Shown here in pieces: positions 1 through 7,771 of a stretch of 15,674 nucleotides of DNA (position 1 is its first letter; every line of letters starts with the position of its first letter). The notes beneath the pieces were generated by a model that was not told the DNA's origin, made no database searches, and saw only the letters and a list, made by a program, of their open reading frames with translations. A program made the position numbers and the translations under genes. Source of the stretch: Pseudomonas sp. (GTDB lineage: Bacteria > Pseudomonadota > Gammaproteobacteria > Pseudomonadales > Pseudomonadaceae). The stretch covers positions 1-15,674 of the forward strand of contig JAPLSD010000086.1 in assembly GCA_026398835.1 (NCBI GenBank), read 5' to 3'.

Positions 1-1
1 C

Positions 2-589
2 GCCTTCGGCCCTGTTGGCTCGAAAGTGGTGATGGGTGTGGTAATGATTTCCTTCATCTCCTGCGTCATCAGCCTGCAAGCGGCAGCCAGCCGTCTGCTG
101 TACTCCTACGCACGGGACGAAATGGTCATCGGCAGCAGCCTGCTGAAACGGATTTCTCCGACCACACAGGTGCCGGTTGCTGCGTTGTTTGTGTCCGGTA
201 TCCTGCCGGCGCTGATCATCGCTCTCGGCTTTTTCCTGCAAGACGCGGTAGCAACCATCGTCAGCTTCGCCGCCATCGGTATCTACCTGGCGTTCCAGAT
301 GATCGTGCTCGCCGCCCTCTACGCCCGCGCTCGCGGTTGGAAACCCAGCGGCAAATTCACCCTCGGCGGCTGGGGCCTACCGGTGAACATCGGTGCGCTG
401 GTCTACGGTGTCGGTGCAATCATCAACATGGCCTGGCCGCGCACGCCAGACGCTGCGTGGTACATCAACTACGCCATGGTGCTGAGCACCGCCATCGTCA
501 TCGGCCTGGGCCTGCTCTACATGTGGCTCGGCAAGCCGTACGACCATGGCAAAGCACCCGCTGGCGATGCCTGGAAAATCAGCCGGTAA
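2..589 (+). CDS. APC-family amino-acid permease, C-terminal fragment (5' end outside window)
   Basis: Inner-membrane secondary transporter for amino acids or amines, of which only the last 196 residues are present; the reading frame is open from base 2, so the start lies upstream of the window. The visible part holds about five hydrophobic helices, matching TM8-TM12 of the 12-helix APC fold. The segment with ASRLLYSYARDE followed by a charged loop and TQVPVAAL is the conserved region after TM8 in APC permeases. The tail after the last helix (MWLGKPYDHGKAP) is short and polar, as expected for a cytoplasmic C-terminus. The substrate cannot be told from this part. It converges on the lysR gene, with a hairpin between the two stops. 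Family assignment is firm; specificity is unknown. Confidence 0.88.
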   Translation, partial: AFGPVGSKVVMGVVMISFISCVISLQAAASRLLYSYARDEMVIGSSLLKRISPTTQVPVAALFVSGILPALIIALGFFLQDAVATIVSFAAIGIYLAFQMIVLAALYARARGWKPSGKFTLGGWGLPVNIGALVYGVGAIINMAWPRTPDAAWYINYAMVLSTAIVIGLGLLYMWLGKPYDHGKAPAGDAWKISR

Positions 590-598
590 CACCCTTCA

Positions 599-624
599 CC
601 CCGGCATCGTTTGCGGTGCCGGGG
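599..624. terminator. Hairpin between convergent permease and lysR genes
   Basis: The arms CCCCGGCATCG and CGGTGCCGGGG form an 11-bp stem with one G-U pair and a TTTG loop. It starts 9 nt after the permease stop and ends 4 nt before the lysR stop on the other strand. Neither strand has a T-run after it, so it is either a weak bidirectional terminator or an RNA-stabilising 3' structure. Confidence 0.5.
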
Positions 625-628
625 CGAA

Positions 629-1480
629 CTACCCCAACTGAAGTGCCAGCACGGCGATCAAATGGTCCATCACCCGACGCACTGCAGCCGATCGACGTAC
701 ATCGGCGTGCACGGAAAGCCACAGCTCTCGGGTATAAGGCATACGCAATGAGTCGACCCTCACCAGCCCCGGATCCTTGTTCGCCACAAAGCACGGCAGC
801 AACGCCACACCGACACCCGCACGGGCAGCGGCTTGCTGAGTATTGACGTCATTGCTTCGCATGACGACAGGGCGCTGATCGGCGAACTCCAGCAGCCAGC
901 GATGCTGAGGAATATGTTCCAGCGTTTGTTCAAAACCAATGAACGCCCAATCCGTCGAGGCGATAGCCACATAAGACGGGCTTGCATAAAACCCCAAATG
1001 AACCAGACCCACCTTTCGCACGATGCGCCCTGCTTCGTCGGGCCGCACGAATCCAATGGCTATATCCGCATCACCACGCTCGAGTGAAACCACGCTGGAG
1101 GTCGCGTTCAACACAATCTTCAGATCTGGATGTTCGCTGCGTAGCGTCGGCAGGGTTGGCACGATCAAAGCACTGGCCAACGCCGCAAGCGTGCTGATGC
1201 TGACAGTGCCAGACATACCTATGGCGCCGCGACCATAACGATCAACTTCCTCGACGATGCGTTCCATGGGCTGCGCTATGGCGGCCAGCTCAACGCCCGC
1301 TTCGGTCAGTCGAGAGGAGCGCGGCAGACGCTCAAGCAGCTTTAGCCCCAGGCTCGCCTCAAGACTGGAGACGCGTCGCCCTACCGTTGCGTGATCGACA
1401 CGCAACGCTTTGGCTGCTGCGGTAAGGGAGCCAAGCCGCGCAACGACGATGAAATGGTGAATATCTTGCCAGTCAGTCAT
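629..1480 (-). CDS. LysR-family transcriptional regulator
   Basis: DNA-binding regulator of 283 aa, slightly short for the family (about 300). The N-terminal winged helix-turn-helix spans about residues 3-62: FIVVARLGSLTAAAKAL is the first part, DHATVGRRVSSLEASLG the recognition region and LTEAG the wing. The rest (about 90-280) is the LysR substrate-binding domain, including LVHLGFYASPSYV and GVGVALLPCFVA. The VGRR variant of the recognition helix is seen in a subgroup of LysR proteins acting on small metabolic or detoxification targets. The gene is divergent from the GST gene 119 bp away, so by the usual LysR rule the GST is its likely target (inference). The ATG has only a weak, distant AAGG upstream and overlaps the stop of a 16-codon ORF as ATGA. 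Confidence 0.9.
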   Translation of the reverse strand: MTDWQDIHHFIVVARLGSLTAAAKALRVDHATVGRRVSSLEASLGLKLLERLPRSSRLTEAGVELAAIAQPMERIVEEVDRYGRGAIGMSGTVSISTLAALASALIVPTLPTLRSEHPDLKIVLNATSSVVSLERGDADIAIGFVRPDEAGRIVRKVGLVHLGFYASPSYVAIASTDWAFIGFEQTLEHIPQHRWLLEFADQRPVVMRSNDVNTQQAAARAGVGVALLPCFVANKDPGLVRVDSLRMPYTRELWLSVHADVRRSAAVRRVMDHLIAVLALQLG

Positions 1481-1527
1481 GGCTGCATATTCGCAACCTT
1501 GGCGTGCGCAAGCACGCGTTTTTTCAT
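1477..1527 (-). CDS. Possible 16-aa upstream ORF overlapping the lysR start
   Basis: The minus strand encodes MKKRVLAHAKVANMQP and a TGA that overlaps the lysR ATG as ATGA. An AAGG lies 11 nt before its ATG. The arrangement would allow translational coupling to lysR, which lacks a good ribosome binding site of its own. No similarity is recognised; it may be chance. Confidence 0.25.
   Translation of the reverse strand: MKKRVLAHAKVANMQP
1502..1524 (+). terminator. Intrinsic-terminator-like hairpin upstream of the GST gene
   Basis: GCGTGC and GCACGC form a perfect 6-bp stem closed by a GCAA tetraloop (a stable GNRA type), followed by G and six T. On the plus strand this has the form of an intrinsic terminator and lies in the lysR/GST divergent region 75 nt before the GST ATG. 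It could stop plus-strand transcription running antisense through lysR, or attenuate GST mRNA started upstream. Confidence 0.5.
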
Positions 1528-1599
1528 GAAGGCAATCACCTTATCGTCATCAATGTCGCGGGCCAACCGACGCGCGATATTTGGAAAGGGAAAAAATCC

Positions 1600-2247
1600 A
1601 TGATCTTGTTCTACGCACCCGGGGCCAGTTCGCTCGCCCCGCATATCTTGCTTCACGCCACCGGGCGGCCATTTTCGCTGGAGAAAGTCGACCTCATGAC
1701 CAAGCGTTGGTCGGGCGGTGATTTCAACCTGATCAACCCCAAGTCCTATGTGCCAGTCCTGCAGGTGGAGAGTGGCCAGCTTTTGACCGAGTGCAGCGTG
1801 ATCCTGCAGTTCATCGCCGATTGCGTGCCAGAACAAGCGCTGCTGCCACCACCTGGAACCCCCGAACGATATGACGCATTGCAATGGCTGAGTTTCCTGG
1901 CGATGGAAGTTCAGAAAAACTTCATCACTCCCGAACGTCACGGCGGGGTCAGTGCTAACTTCCTGGCTAAAACCCAGGCAGGCCAGCACGCGACCCGACA
2001 ATTGGTGAGCCCTCGCCTTGACTACCTCAATCAGCAATTGGCCAACCGGGCATATTTGCTGGGCGACAGATTTTCAGCAGCCGACGCCTATCTTTTCATG
2101 CTGCTGACATGGGCACGGCGGTTGGCCATCGACTTGGCGCCATGGAATCATCTGAGCCAGTATTTCGCAAAAATCGGTGCACATGCTGCAGTCCGCCAAG
2201 CGCTGGAAATCGAAGGTCCACCTCACTCACTGCGAACTACCGATTGA
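1600..2247 (+). CDS. Glutathione S-transferase, beta-class-like, atypical active site
   Basis: Predicted cytosolic GST of 215 aa, resembling E. coli GstA throughout: MILFYAPGASSLAPH at the N-terminus, NPKSYVPVL with the cis-Pro of the thioredoxin-like domain (about 1-80), LLTECSVILQFIAD for the glutathione gamma-glutamyl site, and the C-terminal helical domain with the FSAADAYLFMLLTWA capping motif (about 157-171). Tyr5 is kept. The position of GstA Cys10 is Ser10 and that of GstA His106 is Gln105, so both residues known to matter for beta-class catalysis are replaced. It may be a conventional transferase using Ser/Tyr, or a ligand-binding or dehalogenase/isomerase-like relative. The ATG at 1600 is chosen because GGAAAGGG precedes it and the protein then aligns with GstA from residue 1; an in-frame GTG at 1504 would add 32 unrelated residues. 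Divergent from lysR. Confidence 0.88.
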   Translation: MILFYAPGASSLAPHILLHATGRPFSLEKVDLMTKRWSGGDFNLINPKSYVPVLQVESGQLLTECSVILQFIADCVPEQALLPPPGTPERYDALQWLSFLAMEVQKNFITPERHGGVSANFLAKTQAGQHATRQLVSPRLDYLNQQLANRAYLLGDRFSAADAYLFMLLTWARRLAIDLAPWNHLSQYFAKIGAHAAVRQALEIEGPPHSLRTTD

Positions 2248-2264
2248 ACCTCGCCTGACTCAGG

Positions 2265-2288
2265 CCGTGACGTCCGGCGTCACGGTTT
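2265..2288 (+). terminator. Terminator of the GST gene
   Basis: CCGTGACG and CGTCACGG form a perfect 8-bp stem around a TCCGG loop, followed by TTT. It begins 17 nt after the GST stop. The U-tract is short, so it may be only partly efficient; it also separates the gene from the convergent small ORF. Confidence 0.6.
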
Positions 2289-2307
2289 CCTGATCAAGTA
2301 CGCCGCC

Positions 2308-2493
2308 CTAAAACCGCGAAACACTACGCATCGCATCCACCAGATAGCGCATGGCGATGCGATCGTCCTCTGACAGCGCACGATATTGCTCGACCAGTTT
2401 CACTTCCTCCGAACTGAGTCGACGCGACTTTCGCGAGATGTTCAAACCACAAACAAGACCAAAAAAACCGGCAACACCCTGTATTTTCGACAT
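2308..2493 (-). CDS. Small protein of unknown function (61 aa)
   Basis: Not recognised as a named family. The ATG at 2493 is preferred over an in-frame GTG at 2511 because AGAGG (plus positions 2503-2507) lies 9 nt before it. The N-terminus has a short hydrophobic patch (VAGFFGLVCGL, about residues 7-17) followed by a basic stretch (SRKSRR). The last 36 residues look strongly helical and amphipathic: SSEEVKLVEQYRALSEDDR, then AMRYLVDAMR. That pattern resembles the C-terminal helices of phage-repressor/XRE-type regulators in Pseudomonas, but there is no HTH here, so it could be a short dimerisation peptide or a remnant of a longer regulator. It stands alone and converges on the GST gene. Confidence 0.6.
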   Translation of the reverse strand: MSKIQGVAGFFGLVCGLNISRKSRRLSSEEVKLVEQYRALSEDDRIAMRYLVDAMRSVSRF

Positions 2494-2511
2494 GGACGAT
2501 GTCCTCTGCAC

Positions 2512-2918
2512 GTCAAAGAAAACTCCAGATACCTCATCGCCCTAACGTTTTTTTTTCAGCAGCGGCGCAACGCAAACCCTCTGCTGAAACCCACCGACCT
2601 GAAGGGCCAAAACCGGTCATGAGTACAAGAATAGAAAGTATCTGCACGCTGCACAGACGTTTTTAGAGTAATTAGTCAAAAAACACTGAAATGCCCTTTA
2701 AAACAGAAAGTACTGTCGGAAAACTTAACCAACATTTCTTGTTTCATTGCCACGCCATTGCTGTGCCACCATTCATTTTTATCTACAACCGAACGGTTTA
2801 AGCTATTTGGCATCTGTTTATAGTCCGTTGCGTTTGGCCGAAGGCATGTCCGAACCTCAATTTCTGATTCATCACGCAGCCAGGAACGGCGCGGGATCAT
2901 CCAAGACAGGTTTTATTT
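2512..2918. other. Non-coding region between the small ORF and opgD
   Basis: About 400 bp without a convincing gene, clearly more AT-rich than its surroundings between about 2620 and 2830. It must hold the promoters of the small minus-strand gene and of opgD. A possible opgD sigma-70 promoter is TATAGT at 2819-2824 with a poor -35 (TTTAAG, 2797-2802, 16-bp spacer). An imperfect hairpin near 2641-2657 (TCTGCA / TGCACAGA) followed by GTTTTT resembles a weak plus-strand terminator. A run of T lies near 2548-2557 beside an inverted repeat TCAGCAG/CTGCTGA. Nothing here is strong enough for a firm call. Confidence 0.4.
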
Positions 2919-4538
2919 ATGCACCGAAGGAATCTCCTGAAAGCCTCCATGGCCATCGCCGCCTATACCGGTCTGTCGGCCAGCGGATTGCTAGCCGCCC
3001 ACGCCTGGGCCGGCACTGCCGATGGTGAAGCCCAGACGTTCGACTTCGAGGCTTTGAAGACTCAAGCCAAGCAACTGGCAGGCAGCCGCTACCTGGATAC
3101 CAAGCAAGTATTGCCGCCCACCCTCGCCAATATGGCTCCGCAACAATTCAACGCGATTCAGTACGACGGCAATCATTCGCTGTGGAACGAACTGAACGGT
3201 CAACTGGACGTGCAGTTTTTCCATGTCGGCATGGGTTTCAAGCAACCGGTGCGCATGTACAGCGTCGACCCCAAGACCCGCCAGTCGCGGGAAGTGCACT
3301 TTCGGCCATCGCTGTTCAATTACCAAAAAACCACGGTCGACACTGCACAGCTCAAGGGCGACCTGGGCTTCGCCGGGTTCAAGCTGTTCAAGGCCCCGGA
3401 ACTGGACAAGCACGATGTGCTGTCCTTTCTTGGCGCCAGCTATTTCCGCGCGGTGGATGCCAGCGGCCAGTACGGTTTGTCTGCGCGCGGGCTGGCGATC
3501 GATACCTACGCCAAGCGCAAAGAGGAGTTTCCTGACTTCACCAAGTTCTGGTTCGAAACCCCGGACAAGGACAGCACCCGCTTTGTGGTGTACGCCCTGC
3601 TCGACTCACCCAGCGCCACCGGTGCTTATCGCTTCGATATCGACTGCCAGGCCAATCAGGTGGTGATGGCCATCGATGCGCATATCAATGCGCGCACCGC
3701 CATTGAGCAATTGGGCATTGCGGCGATGACCAGCATGTTCAGTTGCGGCACTCATGAACGGCGCATGTGCGACACCATTCATCCGCAAATCCATGACTCC
3801 GACCGTCTGGCCATGTGGCGCGGCAACGGCGAGTGGATTTGCCGGCCGTTGAACAATCCGGCGACCTTGCAGTTCAACGCCTTCGCCGATAAAGATCCGA
3901 AAGGTTTCGGTCTGGTCCAGACCGATCACGAGTTCGCCAGCTATCAAGACACCGTGGATTGGTACAGCCGCCGTCCGAGTCTATGGGTCGAGCCGACCAC
4001 CGCGTGGGGGGAAGGCTCCATTGATCTGCTGGAAATCCCGACCACGGGCGAAACCCTCGACAACATCGTGGCCTTCTGGACGCCCAAGCAACCGGTGGCG
4101 GCAGGCGACTCGTTGAGCTACGGCTACAAACTCTACTGGAGCGCCCTGCCACCGGTCGGCACACCGCTGGCGCGGGTCAACGCGACGCGCTCGGGCATGG
4201 GTGGTTTTATCGAAGGCTGGGCACCGGGCGAGCATTATCCAGAGGTTTGGGCTCGACGTTTTGCGGTTGATTTTACGGGTGGCGGCCTGGATCGTTTGCC
4301 CGAAGGAACCGCCATCGAACCGATCGTCACGGCATCGAACGGCCAGGTGAAAGACTTCAACGTCCTGCGGCTTGAGGACATCAAAGGCTATCGCGTGACC
4401 TTCGACTGGTACCCCACCGACGACAGCGTTGCCCCGGTCGAGTTGCGACTGTTCATTCGCACCCATGACCGGACATTGAGTGAGACGTGGCTGTATCAGT
4501 ACTTCCCGCCAGCGCCGGATAAGCGCAAATACATCTGA
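2919..4538 (+). CDS. opgD: Glucan biosynthesis protein D (periplasmic, Tat-exported)
   Basis: Periplasmic protein of 539 aa acting in the synthesis or trimming of osmoregulated periplasmic glucans. The N-terminus [17 protein letters not shown] is a twin-arginine (Tat) signal, with cleavage expected near AHAWAG (about residues 28-33), as known for E. coli MdoD. The mature part matches the OpgG/OpgD family: [14 protein letters not shown] at the start, [23 protein letters not shown], then [44 protein letters not shown], the conserved [19 protein letters not shown], and an Ig-like C-terminal domain from about 425. Length fits MdoD (about 550). Start chosen for the Tat signal directly after the ATG and a modest ACAGG 8 nt upstream. 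It is monocistronic here; the usual partners opgG and opgH are not in the window. Confidence in OpgD over OpgG rests mainly on the Tat signal. Confidence 0.92.
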   Translation: MHRRNLLKASMAIAAYTGLSASGLLAAHAWAGTADGEAQTFDFEALKTQAKQLAGSRYLDTKQVLPPTLANMAPQQFNAIQYDGNHSLWNELNGQLDVQFFHVGMGFKQPVRMYSVDPKTRQSREVHFRPSLFNYQKTTVDTAQLKGDLGFAGFKLFKAPELDKHDVLSFLGASYFRAVDASGQYGLSARGLAIDTYAKRKEEFPDFTKFWFETPDKDSTRFVVYALLDSPSATGAYRFDIDCQANQVVMAIDAHINARTAIEQLGIAAMTSMFSCGTHERRMCDTIHPQIHDSDRLAMWRGNGEWICRPLNNPATLQFNAFADKDPKGFGLVQTDHEFASYQDTVDWYSRRPSLWVEPTTAWGEGSIDLLEIPTTGETLDNIVAFWTPKQPVAAGDSLSYGYKLYWSALPPVGTPLARVNATRSGMGGFIEGWAPGEHYPEVWARRFAVDFTGGGLDRLPEGTAIEPIVTASNGQVKDFNVLRLEDIKGYRVTFDWYPTDDSVAPVELRLFIRTHDRTLSETWLYQYFPPAPDKRKYI

Positions 4539-4605
4539 CAGGGTGAGCCTTGAGAGCGTCGGTGTCTGACCCGGCGCCACCGCACAGCCAACACAAACCT
4601 CGGCC

Positions 4606-4651
4606 AAAAAACAAACAGCCCCGATCTCACGACCGGGGCTGTTTGTTTTTT
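4606..4651. terminator. Bidirectional terminator between opgD and the flavin oxidoreductase gene
   Basis: The arms AAAAAACAAACAGCCCCG (4606-4623) and CGGGGCTGTTTGTTTTTT (4634-4651) are perfect reverse complements over 18 bp around a 10-nt loop. The GC-rich core sits next to the loop and the A/T-rich ends give a U-tract on either strand. It lies 67 nt after opgD and 10 nt after the convergent gene, so it should serve both. Confidence 0.9.
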
Positions 4652-4661
4652 GCAGGTACGT

Positions 4662-5768
4662 TTACTCACGCAAATCCGACTCATGGATCGGTTGATCGCG
4701 GTGAGTGGCCCGTTGATACTGCGCCGGCCAAATGGCTTTGTGTCCGCCCAGATCGTCATCGGCATGCAGCGGCCAGTAAGGATCGCGCAGCAGCTCACGA
4801 GCCAGAAAAATGATGTCGGCCTGACAGGTACGCAGAATGTGCTCCGCCTGAGCCGGCTCGGTGATCAACCCGACGGTCCCGGTGGCAATGCCCGACTCCT
4901 TGCGCACGCGTTCGGCAAAGCGTGTCTGATATCCGGGCCCGGTAGGAATCTCGGCATTTGCCGCAGTGCCGCCCGAGGATACATCGATCAGGTCTACCCC
5001 CAAGGCTTTCAGCCGTCGCGCCAGCTCCACGGTTTCATCCGGGTTCCAGCCGTCTTCGACCCAATCGGTCGCCGACACCCGCACGAACAGCGGCAATTCT
5101 TCAGGCCAGACCGCCCGCACCGCTTCAGTCACTTGCAGTACCAATCGAATGCGGTTCTCGAAAGATCCACCGTATTGATCGCGGCGCTGGTTGCTCAACG
5201 GCGACAGAAACTGATGCAACAGATAACCATGGGCGGCATGCACTTCGACCACTTTGAAACCGGCGACCAGAGCACGTTTCGCGGCATCGACGAAGGCCTG
5301 GATGACCTCGGCGATCTGCCCGTCATCCAGTTGAGTCGGTGCAGTGTGTTCGGGGTCGTAGGCTATCGGCGATGGACCGACCGGGGTCCAGCCTCCGTCG
5401 GCCGGTCTGACACTGCCGTGCTTGCCCAGCCACGGACGATGAGTACTGGCCTTGCGCCCGGCGTGAGCCAACTGAATACCGGCGACGGCGCCTTGGGCGG
5501 TGATGAAGCGGGTAATGCGTTGCAAAGGTTCAATCTGTTCATCGTTCCACAGGCCAAGATCCTGAGCGGTAATCCGCCCGTCGGCAGTCACCGCCGTGGC
5601 CTCGGTAAAGACCAGGCCGGCACCGCCCACGGCACGACAGCCAAGGTGAACAAGATGCCAATCATTGGCCAGCCCATCGACACTGGAGTATTGGCACATC
5701 GGCGAGACCGCGATGCGGTTGAGCAGTGTCAATTGACGAATGGTGTAGGGTTCAAGCAGCAGACTCAT
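4662..5768 (-). CDS. Old Yellow Enzyme-type NADH:flavin oxidoreductase (YqjM/XenA class)
   Basis: FMN-dependent NAD(P)H oxidoreductase of 368 aa reducing activated C=C bonds or nitro compounds, in the cytosol. It is a TIM barrel starting LLEPYTIRQLTLLNRI. Class-specific residues are visible: SPMCQYSS with Cys25 (the redox-tuning Cys of the YqjM/XenA class) and Tyr27, the GIQLAHAGRKAS strand at about 97-108, VHAAHGYL with the substrate-binding pair His177/His180 and Tyr182, SNQRRDQYGGSFENR at about 192-206, and the C-terminal phosphate-binding strand ending in ARELLRDPYW. GAGAGG precedes the ATG by about 7 nt. Convergent with opgD through the shared terminator. As I remember, a probable FMN oxidoreductase also lies near recJ in P. 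aeruginosa, which fits conserved synteny. The physiological substrate is unknown. Confidence 0.92.
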   Translation of the reverse strand: MSLLLEPYTIRQLTLLNRIAVSPMCQYSSVDGLANDWHLVHLGCRAVGGAGLVFTEATAVTADGRITAQDLGLWNDEQIEPLQRITRFITAQGAVAGIQLAHAGRKASTHRPWLGKHGSVRPADGGWTPVGPSPIAYDPEHTAPTQLDDGQIAEVIQAFVDAAKRALVAGFKVVEVHAAHGYLLHQFLSPLSNQRRDQYGGSFENRIRLVLQVTEAVRAVWPEELPLFVRVSATDWVEDGWNPDETVELARRLKALGVDLIDVSSGGTAANAEIPTGPGYQTRFAERVRKESGIATGTVGLITEPAQAEHILRTCQADIIFLARELLRDPYWPLHADDDLGGHKAIWPAQYQRATHRDQPIHESDLRE

Positions 5769-5955
5769 GGGGCACCTCTCAATCAGTGGTCAGGCTCCAG
5801 GGTTCTGTTTGAAAAGTCGACGAGTGACTAGAAGGATGCAGCACCCGCCCCCGCGGGCAAAAATGGACAAGACGTCACAAGGCCAATCAAGCAGTGCTTA
5901 GAGCCTAGTCGACAACGGGGGATGAGGGAGGATTCAGAAAACTAAAGAACCCAAT

Positions 5956-5986
5956 GATCGTTCCCACGCTCTGCGTGGGAACGATC
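5956..5986. repeat. REP-like palindromic repeat downstream of recJ
   Basis: GATCGTTCCCACGC and GCGTGGGAACGATC are perfect 14-bp inverted arms around TCT. The core GTTCCCACGC-TCT-GCGTGGGAAC is a repeat I know as widely scattered between genes in fluorescens/putida-type genomes. It begins 9 nt past the recJ stop on the minus strand and may stabilise the 3' end of that mRNA. Only one copy lies in this window. Confidence 0.8.
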
Positions 5987-5995
5987 TGTGATCTG

Positions 5996-7705
5996 CTACC
6001 GCGGTTCGATATGGGCAATCATCAGCTGAACGGTTTCCTGGCCGCGGAACTCGTTGAGATCGAGTTTGTACGCCAGTTCAACCCAACGAATGGTCGGGTT
6101 CGGCCATATTTCGCGATCGATACCGAACGCGATGCCGTCGAGTTTCAGCGAACCGCATTCACTTTTGAGCACCACTTTGAGGTGCCGCTCACCGACAATG
6201 CGCTGCTCGATCAACTGAAACACGCCGTGGAACAGCGGCTCCGGGAAATGCTGCCCCCAGGGACCGGCGTGGCGCAGGGCGCGAGCCAGTTCCAGGTGGA
6301 ACTCTTCGACCGCCAACGTTCCGTCAGACAACAGGCGTCCGGTCAGGTCCTCCTCACGTAACTGCCGGCGGACCTCAGTGTCGAACGCCTCGGCAAATGC
6401 GGGGAAATTCTGCTCCGGCAGCGACAGCCCCGCCGCCATGGCGTGTCCGCCAAATTTGCTGATCAACTCAGGGTGTTTCGCCGCCACGGCATCCAGTGCG
6501 TCGCGGATATGGAACCCCGGGACCGAACGCGCCGAGCCTTTGAGCATGCCTTCACCCGCATCGGCAAACGCGATGGTTGGACGGTGGTAGCGCTCTTTCA
6601 TACGCGACGCGAGGATACCGATAACGCCCTGGTGCCAATCGGCCTCAAACAGGCACAGCCCGAACGGCATCGATTCCAGCGGCAAGTCCTTGAGCTGGGC
6701 CAGTGCCTCGCGCTGCATGCCTTGTTCGATAGATTTGCGATCCTGGTTCAGCTCATCGAGCTGGGTCGCCATTTCCCGTGCTGAAGCGATGTCTTCGCTG
6801 AGCAGGCATTCAATGCCCAGGCTCATGTCATCCAGTCGCCCTGCCGCATTCAGACGTGGGCCAATAATAAAACCCAGGTCCGTGGAAGTGATTCGCGAGT
6901 GATCGCGCCTGGCAACTTCAAGAATCGCTTTAAGGCCCGGACGTGCACGCCCGGCGCGAATCCGCTCAAGCCCTTGATGAACCAGAATGCGGTTGTTGGC
7001 GTCCAACGGCACCACGTCGGCAACACTGCCCAGCGCCACCAGATCCAGCAACTCACCAATGTTCGGCTGCGGTTTACTCTCGTACCAGCCCATGCTGCGC
7101 AGACGCGCACGCAACGCCATCAATACGTAGAAGATCACCCCGACGCCGGCCAACGCCTTGCTCGGGAACTCACAACCCGGTTGATTCGGATTGACGATGG
7201 CGTCAGCCGCAGGCAACTCGTGGCCCGGCAAGTGGTGGTCGGTGACCAGCACGGTCAGCCCCGCTGCCTTCGCCGCCGCCACGCCTTCGACGCTGGAGAT
7301 GCCGTTGTCGACAGTGATCAGCAGCTGCGGTTCGCGCTGCAAGGCCACCGCGACAATTTCCGGGGTCAGGCCGTAGCCGTATTCGAATCGATTTGGCACC
7401 AAATAGTCGACGTGGGCGGCGCCCAGCAGGCGTAAACCCAGCAGGCCAACCGTGCTGGCGGTCGCGCCATCGGCATCGAAGTCGCCGACGATGAGGATGC
7501 GCTGACGCTGCTTAAGCGCCACTACCAGCAGATCCACCGCAGCATCGATCCCTTTGAGTTGCTGGTACGGGATCAAGCGCGCCAGGCTCTTGTCCAGTTC
7601 AGCCTCGGACTGCACGCCACGTGCCGCGTAAAGACGGGTCAGCAGCGGTGGCAGATCACCGAGAAACGGCAGGGTTGCGGGCAGCAGGCGGGGTTCGATA
7701 CGCAT
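5996..7705 (-). CDS. recJ: Single-stranded-DNA-specific 5'-3' exonuclease RecJ
   Basis: Cytosolic nuclease of 569 aa used in RecF-pathway recombination, mismatch repair and base-excision repair. The DHH phosphoesterase motifs are all present: GDFDADG (Asp75-Gly80), VDNG (Asp133), TDHHLPG (Asp156, His157, His158), then LAGVGV and the conserved LLDLVALGSVADVVPLDANNR. The DHHA1 domain has GPRLNAAGRLDD and the GGHAMAAGL motif, followed by the C-terminal OB-type region. Length fits the family (about 570-577). The ATG at 7705 (MRIEPRLLP) is chosen because the protein then begins like other Pseudomonas RecJ; the in-frame TTG at 7729 has no better ribosome site. It lies 66 nt downstream of yaeQ on the same strand and is probably co-transcribed with it. 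Confidence 0.96.
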   Translation of the reverse strand: MRIEPRLLPATLPFLGDLPPLLTRLYAARGVQSEAELDKSLARLIPYQQLKGIDAAVDLLVVALKQRQRILIVGDFDADGATASTVGLLGLRLLGAAHVDYLVPNRFEYGYGLTPEIVAVALQREPQLLITVDNGISSVEGVAAAKAAGLTVLVTDHHLPGHELPAADAIVNPNQPGCEFPSKALAGVGVIFYVLMALRARLRSMGWYESKPQPNIGELLDLVALGSVADVVPLDANNRILVHQGLERIRAGRARPGLKAILEVARRDHSRITSTDLGFIIGPRLNAAGRLDDMSLGIECLLSEDIASAREMATQLDELNQDRKSIEQGMQREALAQLKDLPLESMPFGLCLFEADWHQGVIGILASRMKERYHRPTIAFADAGEGMLKGSARSVPGFHIRDALDAVAAKHPELISKFGGHAMAAGLSLPEQNFPAFAEAFDTEVRRQLREEDLTGRLLSDGTLAVEEFHLELARALRHAGPWGQHFPEPLFHGVFQLIEQRIVGERHLKVVLKSECGSLKLDGIAFGIDREIWPNPTIRWVELAYKLDLNEFRGQETVQLMIAHIEPR

Positions 7706-7771
7706 GGGGCGACGGGTGCTTCCATTCAAAAAAGGGATGAAACACAGGTGACACAGACGAACGGCGAAGAA

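Noticed and set aside
337..846. 169-codon plus-strand ORF overlapping the permease end and the lysR end
   Set aside because: Very rich in Arg, His and Pro, no domain, crosses two well-supported genes.
4650..5831. 393-codon open frame on the plus strand opposite the flavin oxidoreductase gene
   Set aside because: The minus-strand protein is a clear, full-length family member; the plus-strand translation has no recognisable domains and is an antisense shadow of GC-biased codons.
5863..5875. CCCGC-CCC-GCGGG inverted repeat upstream of the flavin oxidoreductase gene
   Set aside because: A 5-bp stem of pure G/C with a 3-nt loop and no T-run after it in the transcribed direction is not distinguishable from local GC richness.
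5954..6361. 135-codon plus-strand ORF starting at the REP-like repeat (MIVPTLCVGT)
   Set aside because: The start is the translated repeat itself, a common false gene call in Pseudomonas, and the rest is antisense to recJ.
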